From: Saprospiraceae bacterium
GTDB lineage: Bacteria > Bacteroidota > Bacteroidia > Chitinophagales > Saprospiraceae
Reading direction: 5' to 3'
NCBI GenBank assembly: GCA_019187365.1
Contig: JABARE010000002.1
Location: 124,001-188,000, forward strand
DNA length: 64,000 bases
Of the stretch, positions 9,340-17,400 are shown piece by piece. The first letter of the stretch is position 1; each line of letters starts with the position of its first letter. The notes under the pieces were generated by a model. It worked only from the letters and a program-made list of their open reading frames with translations, did not search any database and had not been told where the DNA came from. Position numbers and translations under genes: made by a program.

Positions 9340-9837
9340 GTGTTTTGGAAGTTACTACAAATGTGGGTGCGAAACCGCCGCGAGAACATGCGGAAGAAAT
9401 TCAACCGCACGTTGCCGGCCAACGAGCTGCTGGGCGACCGTTGGGAAAAGGCCCGCAGTCTGGGCTTCGGCGAAGGAGCAAGCATTTACGACAGCGCCCT
9501 GGTTTTTGGCGAAGTGCGCGTAGGTCGCAATTCGTGGATTGGCCCTTACGTCATCCTCGATGGCAGCGGAGGATTGGAGATAGGCGACAACTGTTCGATT
9601 TCCGCTTCGGTTCACATTTATACCCACGACACGGTGGCATGGGCGGTAAGCGGAGGTGCAGAACCCTACGTTTACTCGCCGGTTCGCATTGGTAGCAACT
9701 GCTACGTCGGCCCCCACGTCGTGATTGCCCGCGGTGTGGAGCTGGGCGACGGCTGCATCGTCGGTGCAAACAGTTTTGTCAATCGCTCGTTCGGACCTAA
9801 CACAAAAATTGCAGGAAATCCCGCCCGTGAAATATGA
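9340..9837 (+). CDS. Hexapeptide-repeat (left-handed beta-helix) acyltransferase
   Basis: The protein has 165 residues from GTG 9340; ATG 9361 is an alternative start. The region from about residue 50 onwards is a run of hexapeptide turns ([LIV]Gxxxx), for example [31 protein letters not shown] and [18 protein letters not shown], ending in the typical [10 protein letters not shown]. The histidine-containing HIYTHD segment fits the active-site loop of sugar O- or N-acetyltransferases such as the maltose/WbbJ type. It probably acetylates the amino sugar made by the upstream enzymes. Its stop overlaps the next start in an ATGA. Confidence 0.88.
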   Translation: MFWKLLQMWVRNRRENMRKKFNRTLPANELLGDRWEKARSLGFGEGASIYDSALVFGEVRVGRNSWIGPYVILDGSGGLEIGDNCSISASVHIYTHDTVAWAVSGGAEPYVYSPVRIGSNCYVGPHVVIARGVELGDGCIVGANSFVNRSFGPNTKIAGNPAREI

Positions 9838-10835
9838 TGACGATTAGCGACCCAACCACGCGTTTTGAACGCGCCGTTACCTTAGAGGGCAACCGGATCC
9901 GGTTCTTAAACGCTCCGTCAAACCTGGCCGTCAATCAGGGTCAGACGCGCGATGTCTTCTCTGACAAATGGAATGCGACACAGGGGCTGGATCAGGAAGA
10001 AAAGCTGTTTGAAACCCAGCGGGCCTGGTTTCTGCGCCTTTACGGTTTTGAGACGGAGGAGAGCCTGCGCAATTACCTGCAAAACGCCAGGACCATAGTC
10101 GATACGGGATGCGGACTGGGCTACAAAGCTGCGTGGCTGGCGGAACTGGCTCCACATGCATGCGTCATGGGCATCGACCTGTCTGATTCTGTTCACATCG
10201 CAGCGAGACGGTACGCCGGCGTACCCAATCTTTTTTTTCTGCAGGCCGACATCGCCGATACCGGACTGCGCACCGGAAGCTGCGACGTGGTGGTCTGTGA
10301 TCAGGTGATCATGCACACGGAAGATCCCGAACGAACGTTCGTTCATCTCGCTGACATCACTTCTGCAGAGGGCGAGTTTCTGTGCTACTTTTACAGGAGG
10401 AAGGCCTTGCCCCGGGAGCTCGTCGATGACCATTTCCGGTCGCACACACATGGCGTTGATGCGGAGGCGATGTGGGAGTTTTCCGCACAACTGACCGAAC
10501 TCGGAAAGCGGCTTTCGGAACTGAACGTCAGTTTTGAGTGCCCGGACATCCCCATGCTGGGCATACAAGGCGGTACTTACGACATTCAGCGTTTCATATA
10601 CTGGAATTTTCTGAAATGCTTTTGGCGACCCGATTGGGGATTTGAGTTGTCAAAGATCACCAACTTCGACTGGTATGCCCCGAGCAATGCCCGCCGTTTC
10701 AGTCGCGAGGAGGTAGATGAAATTGCCGGCAGAGCCCATATGGTACCGAAGTTTTTTCACGGGGAGGAGGCTTGTTATTCCGGCCGCTTCCGCCATGCAA
10801 TGTCCGGTCCTAAGCAAAGTTCCGCAAACCAATGA
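9834..10835 (+). CDS. Class I SAM-dependent methyltransferase
   Basis: The protein has 333 residues. The SAM-binding motif I is [17 protein letters not shown] near residue 92, followed by the acidic GIDLS at the end of strand 2 and a post-motif [14 protein letters not shown], so it belongs to the Methyltransf_11/25 group. The flanking N-terminal 85 residues and the aromatic C-terminal third ([16 protein letters not shown]) are not typical of a small-molecule housekeeping methylase. The start overlaps the acyltransferase stop by four bases, which ties it to the sugar operon; it may methylate the glycan or its precursor. A perfect 16-bp palindrome lies inside the gene at 10329-10344. Confidence 0.85.
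   Translation: MMTISDPTTRFERAVTLEGNRIRFLNAPSNLAVNQGQTRDVFSDKWNATQGLDQEEKLFETQRAWFLRLYGFETEESLRNYLQNARTIVDTGCGLGYKAAWLAELAPHACVMGIDLSDSVHIAARRYAGVPNLFFLQADIADTGLRTGSCDVVVCDQVIMHTEDPERTFVHLADITSAEGEFLCYFYRRKALPRELVDDHFRSHTHGVDAEAMWEFSAQLTELGKRLSELNVSFECPDIPMLGIQGGTYDIQRFIYWNFLKCFWRPDWGFELSKITNFDWYAPSNARRFSREEVDEIAGRAHMVPKFFHGEEACYSGRFRHAMSGPKQSSANQ
10329..10344. repeat. Perfect 16-bp palindrome GAACGAACGTTCGTTC
   Basis: This perfect palindrome lies within the methyltransferase gene. It contains the 10-mer AACGTTCGTT on both strands, shared with sites at 11393, 13875, 20894 and 42559-42574. Confidence 0.6.
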
Positions 10836-10845
10836 AGGCGCTGTC

Positions 10846-11346
10846 ATGACACTACAACAGTTTTTTGAATGGGTGCAGACCCACCCAATGTCCGTACTTT
10901 ATTATTTTCTGGCCGTAATGCTGGGCACCCTCGTACTCAATGCCCTTTCTGAGGGGCAGGGGCACACCGCTCCCTGGAGGTGGCTGTATTCAGTCATTGT
11001 TTACGCAGTGTGCATACCTGGGATTTTCGCCATTATGCTCAACATTTACTTCTTCCTGTTTGAAAAGCGCAGTCTGATGCAGGCAGAGCTGCTGCTTCAG
11101 TTTGTGCCCGTTGTTGCCATGCTGACAACGATCTTTTTCATCCGAAAAAATGTATCGCTCGATGCCATCCCGGGATTTGAAAGGATCTATTCACTTGCAG
11201 CCATCATTGCAACAGTGCTCATGCTGATGTGGATAGTCGACCGCACCCACCTCTACGCCATCAGCTTTGTCCCTTTTTACTATGTGATCATCCTGCTCAT
11301 CGGTTCTATACTTTTCATCCGCCTCATGTTGAAGAAATGGATGTAG
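10846..11346 (+). CDS. Small multi-pass membrane protein of unknown function
   Basis: The frame is open from 10717, but ATG 10846 avoids a long overlap with the methyltransferase and places the start 10 bases after its stop. The 166-residue product has five likely membrane helices (around residues 15-37, 48-75, 85-105, 113-130 and 135-163) and no recognised catalytic motif. It is the last gene of the sugar operon, but nothing in the sequence ties it to glycan transport, since it is too short for a flippase. Similar small membrane proteins are often annotated only as hypothetical in Bacteroidota. Confidence 0.75.
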   Translation: MTLQQFFEWVQTHPMSVLYYFLAVMLGTLVLNALSEGQGHTAPWRWLYSVIVYAVCIPGIFAIMLNIYFFLFEKRSLMQAELLLQFVPVVAMLTTIFFIRKNVSLDAIPGFERIYSLAAIIATVLMLMWIVDRTHLYAISFVPFYYVIILLIGSILFIRLMLKKWM

Positions 11347-11385
11347 AGTGTGTCTGAGTCAGTTTTCAGACGACGAGGTATCCTG

Positions 11386-11405
11386 TAATACTAACGAACG
11401 TTTGT
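11386..11405. repeat. Left copy of a perfect 20-bp inverted repeat pair
   Basis: TAATACTAACGAACGTTTGT lies in the 96-base gap between two converging genes. Its exact reverse complement is at 20891-20910, 9.5 kb away, on the far side of the giant gene and rfbA. The core CTAACGAACGTTTG also occurs, in opposite orientation, inside the giant gene at 13873-13886. Confidence 0.7.
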
Positions 11406-11442
11406 ATGTAATGGTGCGGACAACACCTGTTCGTCACTTCGG

Positions 11443-14400
11443 TCAGCGGAGTATGGTAAGTGGTTTGCGCATACGGACGCCATCGCACTGCAATTCAATG
11501 GTATACCAGCCCGGAGGTGCGTCGGCGAGCTCAATTTCCAGGGGATAGGACGTTCGTTCAGTAGGGAGCGTTTTGCTCAGGATTTCCCTTCCCGCAGCAT
11601 CCCGGAGGGAAAGCCGCAAAGTGAATTCCGGAGACAGGCTGGATTGAAGGTAGATGCGACCGTATGCTGGATTGGGATAAAACGAGAATCCCGGACTGTC
11701 CGCTCCTGCTTTCAGGTAGGTGCTGACTTCGTTGCTCGTCACAAATCGTTGATGTTTGTCCATACCGCGAATGCGGAAATGGTGAAGGCCTTCTTCATTG
11801 GAGGAAAAAATGGTGCTGGAGAAAACGCAATCGGTATTCTCTTCGTTCGGTTGGATGGAAAGCACGTCAAGGAGTTCAAACGTTGCGTGGGCGGGGCCAC
11901 TTCGTTCAATGCTATAAAGAATGGGGCATGGTACTGCAGTGCTTTGCCAGCGAAGGACTGGCAGCGCATCATCGCGTTTCTCGACACTTAGTAGAATCTC
12001 ATTGGGGAGTTCGGTACTCAGCTCAAGATCTTCCTGGTACAGGGCGATCAGGTCGGGATCGACGGCGATCCCGAAGCTGGGATTGAACACGGCCCCGCTC
12101 AGGTCGGAGATGACGTCGCACGATAAACCGGCTACCGTGCGCGTAGTCCAGGGACCGTTTTCCTGTGTGAAGTCTGAGTCGTGTGTTGGATCGTTTCCAC
12201 TCAGCGCCGGACTCAGGATAAAGCCGTTGAGTTTCGGAATGCGGATGTAGTAGCTGCCCGGCTCAGCACAGAATTGGTAATATCCGTCGTGCTGGAAGCG
12301 GACGTTGTTGGAATAGGTTTTTGTTTTTGCGTAGAGGACATTTCCGGGTTTGCGATAGAGGTATACGCTAAGTCCATTGATTCCGGTTTCATCGATTTGT
12401 TGTATTCCGTCTTTGCTGTTGTCCAGCCAGACGTAGCCGCTGATGGGCACACATTTATACAAGCCCTGGTCTAAGCTCAGGTCTTCCTCTCCAGCCGACA
12501 ATTCGGTGGTGGGTGTGGCATTGGTCCCATTATCAGAACCACCGTCGCTGTCGATCGCGTCGTTTCCGGCGTTGGCCCTCGAAAGGCTGTAGCCTTCGGG
12601 AGGGGTAAATTTTACAAAGTAGCGACCAGGGAATAAATGGACAAACAGGTAGTAGCCGTCCGCATTGGTCAGTTGAGACTGTACGGGTTCACGGGTATCT
12701 GCATTGCAAAGGTCGACGCGAACGTGTGCGATGCCCTCCTCACCCTTGTCCTGGATTCCATTGCCGTTTCGGTCATGCCAGACGAGGTTGCCCAGGCTGG
12801 CTGTAAGTCCCGCCCCGGCTACGTCGTGGTCGTCTTCGTCCTCCAGGGCGGAAAGCCCGCCTCCATGGAGATCATTGTCGCGGGGATCGTCTGCAATGAC
12901 GCTTCGTTCGTGGTCGGCGTCAGAACCAGGACGGCTGTCTGCATCAAGCAAACTGATGTCAAGTCCTGAAGTGTCGATAGCTTGTATGATCTCCGCCCAG
13001 TTGTAATACTCCGGCAAGGGCCTGCCGGGGAGGAGGAGCATTTGAATTTCAACTGAATCTGCTTCCGCCTCCGCAAGGGTTTTCCGAATGGTGTATTCAG
13101 CACGACCGCCTTGTTGGGTCCATCCGGGATTTTGACCGGGTAACCATTGGTATCCGGTATTGAGGTAATCAGCAATCACGACTTGTGAAACGGGAACATT
13201 TCCCTGGTTGTAGACGGCGATGCGAAAGACTGCCGTATCGGAGCGCATGGCGGTCAGGTATTTGCGGAGGGCGAGATCGTGAACCAATGGTACAGCCGGG
13301 TCATGATCGTCTTCATCGGCGATTCCGTCGCCGTCGGAGTCTTTGCCGTCGTCGCTTCTGAAGTTATCGGAGGGTGTAAAGGGCCGTCCTCCCGCATCGT
13401 TGCTTTTGTCAACGTCAAAGAATCCATCGAAGTCCCGGGTATAAAATATGCCCCCGTTATCTATTGCCCCCGATATTTCTGCAATGTTTTCCAGTGGAAG
13501 CAATCCACCGGCATCGGTTTGCAGTTTTAAAAAGTATCCAATGTGTACGCTATCGCCCGGGAACAGAAGGGTATCTACAGAAATACCGGCGGTGTGGGAG
13601 CCCCCATCATACGTCCATCCGGGATTGGAAACCCAGCGCAGGCCTTCGGGCAGATGATCCGCAATGTTTATTTGAGATACCGGCACGAGACCCTGGTTGA
13701 CAATCGTTACCGAAAACGGAAGGGTGTCGCCGTAGCGAACCGGAAGTTTCGCATGGCAATATTTTGAAAGCGCCAAATCGAATATGGAAGGGGATGCCGG
13801 GTCGTGGTCATCTTCATTTCCTTCCCGTTCACTTGACAACAGGTCGTCATCGCCCGGATTCCCCGGTTTTACCAAACGTTCGTTAGCACCATCGGATGCT
13901 TCGCGGCTGTCGAAGTCCTTCCCGGTTCGATCCACCCCCTGGGCATTTTCAGACGCTGTAATTTCGGCGTAATTGATGTAATCCATTGGATTCTCTGCAG
14001 GAGTCAGGTGCAGGATGAGTCGAACCTGAACGCTGTCACCCGGAACCAGGCGAAGCAGTAAATCGTATTCCAAAAGGGATCCGTTTTGGGTCCATCCGGG
14101 ATTTTTTTGTGATTCAAACACAAATGCATTTCCCGGGTAGTCCCGCAACCAGATGCGTCCTGCCGTATCGGTGCCCTGATTGTAAACCCATATGCCAAAT
14201 TCGATGTCCTGATAGGCGTTATGCGGTTTGGGTGTCAGCACAACTTTTTTAAGGGCAAGGTCCCATACAAATGCGGTTGCCGGATCCTTGTCGTCTTCGT
14301 CGGTGATACCGTCACCGTTGGCATCATTGCCGTCGTCTTCGATGTGGTCGTCTGTTGGTGTTCCTATTTGTCCTCCCGCGTCGTTGTCAATGATCATATC

Positions 14401-17400
14401 GTGGACGCTGTCGAAATCGTCCTGAAGGATATTCAGGATGTGGTGCAGTGTAACGATGAAGGCCGTTTTGACTTCCGCCATGTTGACATAATCCTGCGGG
14501 TTGTTTGCAGGTAGCAGCTCAAGGGTGATCACCCTCACAAGGGAATCTCCCGGAAGGATGATGTCGGGAATAAAGCTGGTGACCATTTCATTGCCAATGT
14601 CGGTCCAGGAGGGGTTGTCTGCTGCGTGAAATGCAAAGCCCCTGGGAATGTAGTCCACCAGTGTAATGTTCTGCGAAGGAATGTTGCCCTGGTTGTACAC
14701 CCAGACCTGGAAATCGACTTTCTGGTGGAATCCCGTAGCGATCGTGCCTGCATTCTTCTTTCTCAGTGCAAGGTCGAAAATGATGGTCGTTGCGACATCG
14801 TGGTCGTCTTCGTCTTCTGCTGGGTTGATCTTTCGATGACCGGTGAGCTTATTGTCGTTAGGATCGTCGGGTAGGACCGGATTGTCATTTGTCCGGTCGT
14901 CGTCGGGAGCAGAATCGATGTCATTGGGGTAAAGGGTGTTTAATGTTTCGAATCCGGCAATTTCGGCTGCATTGATGACGGCATGGACGTTGTTGAAACC
15001 GGCAAATACCCTAACGATGAGATCGATGAGCGCACTGTCTCCCGGAGCGAGTTGCGGGATGAGGGTCTGCAAAGTGGAATCGTCCACCCGGGTCCATGGG
15101 GCATTCAGCAGTGGATCGACGGTGTAGGTTTTTGGGAGATAATCCAGTACGCGTATGTTGAAAGCAGGGAGACTTCCCTGGTTGTAAACGGCAATGCGGA
15201 AGGCAACGAAATCGCCATTGCGGGCCGTGGTGGAAGTGATCTCGACTTTGCGCAAGGCGAGGTCGTAAAAGCCATAATCTGTGCAGACCGTATCGCGTTG
15301 GTCGGCGATTCCGTCGGCATTGACATCCAAAACTGATTCGTTGAAGAGCCCATTTCCCGCTTCAGCAGCATGGTCCCCTGTGGCATTGCATCCCTGGTAC
15401 CGGTTATCACCTGGGCTTGCAGTAGCATAATCCAGATTTGCATTGACGGAAACGAGGAAACTGTCAGCACCAAATCCCGCCAAACTGCGATTGCCGGCAA
15501 GCTGCCACCCTGCAACGCCCGGTGCAAGGTCCAGGGGAAGATTGGGGCCATTGTTGGTAGAATAGGTGGCTTCTCGAATGACCGCGTCGTCTTCAAACAA
15601 GGGAAAGTCATGGAGGGTGTATGTGCCAGCGGCTCCTCCAAGATTGAAGGCACGCACGAGGTAAAGAAGGTCTATGCTCCCATCGGGACGATGGGTTTGT
15701 GATAATAGTGTCTTTTCATGATGCACCTGGGGAAGGTCGTCGCAGGTAGTATCGCGCTTTTCAGGACGGAAGTCACCGGTGAGATCGATCCCGGCATAAT
15801 TGAACAATCCTTCGCCAATGCGCGGCACGAGCGGATTGCCTGTTCCACATTTGCGGTATGCATTGTCTCCGGTGGAACCGGCCGACAGATCCATCTCCAG
15901 CGAAAGAAAGATGCGAAAGCTGTCGATAGAGCCCGGTGATACAGAGGCATTGTTTGCAAGTACCCAGCCATTTACCGGGATCAGAGTGGGCAGAGCCCCT
16001 CCGGCTGCTGCATTCGAAGCATAACTGGCCTGCAAAATGGCAACGTCGTCGTCGAAAGATGGGCGGTCTACGAGATTGTATGTTCCGTTGGCACCTCCCC
16101 GGTTGGAAACCGTAACCAGGTATTCGATCTGGTAGTTGCGAACACTTGTTTGCTGGATCCGCCGCAGAGATTTTTCAATCTCCAGAAAGGGAATGTCGGT
16201 GCAGGAAGTATCGGCCAGGTCGTATGAATTGTCCCCATCAATGTCGAGCAATGCGCGATTGAACAGACCCTGACCGCTCGTTGGCAAGGATTCGCTGCAG
16301 GCAGAGTAGTGTTGGTCTCCGGGTGATCCGGAGTCCAGCCTCATCCGTACATTGACGGTGAGGTAAACGACGTGCATGAAACCGGGCCCAATGAGCTGGT
16401 TTGAAACGAGTGTCCATGGCCCGGTACCCAGTAACGCACTGCCTCCCTTTCCGAGAATGTTGGTTGTATAAAATGCTGCCTGGATGACGATGTCGTCGTC
16501 AAACGCCGGGGCGTCGGTCAAAGTGTAGCTACCCGTTTCGCTTCCCTGGTTTTCAACTTCAATGCGGTAGACAATGGTGTGAGAAGCGTCGGATTGAATG
16601 GTATTGGAAAAAAGTTCTTTGCGGACGTTGATTTGCGGTCTTGGACAGGAGGACGGAACGGTAAATGCTGAATCGAGACATTCCGGCTGGTCGCTGTCGC
16701 GGATTTCCAACTTGTATATGCTGGTTCCGTCGGCGAGAAAGTCGATATCTGGCGCCATGCCCACGACGATGTGGGACCCGTAAGGTACGGTTTCAAGAAG
16801 CTTCCCTTTGTGCAAAACCTCATAGGTGCTCGACGGCCCCGCGTCTGGATTGGAAGCGCTCACCAGAACGGCAAACCAATCGTCGGATGGGTCGTTTACG
16901 GTGTTGTTGTTGTTGCATTCTGTTTGAATGAACGTATTGATCTGCAAAGCGCAGCATGGTATCACAGCAACCCGGTTGCGGCAATGTTGCACCAGGGTGT
17001 CTCCATTGGTGTCGATCGCCTCAAAGTAATAGGCTTCGTAGCCATCGGAGAGCCCGGCGAAATCTTTGTCGATGAGCAGAACCTGGGAATTTCCAACTGT
17101 GGTTTGTGTAGTGCTGTCGCGCCAGGTGTAATGCTGCATCCCCGCTGGTGCCAAAAGCTGGATAAGCCCTTCCCGGTTTTCACAAAGAAATCGTTCCGAA
17201 GGGCAACAGCTCACGGGTTGGTCAAATACTCCTGTTGAGTCCAGGACACACTGCGCATCAAAAACAAACTGAGCATGAATGCCCACCTGAGAATTCCCCT
17301 CAGCCTTCAGGTTGCTGAAGAGCACGTCGACGTTTCCGTTTGCCTGGCCGCGGATGCGTCGGTTTTCTCCGGTAGAAAGACTTATCAACAGATCACCAAC

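Noticed and set aside
12790..15280. Regularly spaced repeats that could suggest a CRISPR or satellite array
   Set aside because: The periodicity of about 490 bases comes from DUF11 protein repeats in the giant gene; the DNA units are diverged and in frame.
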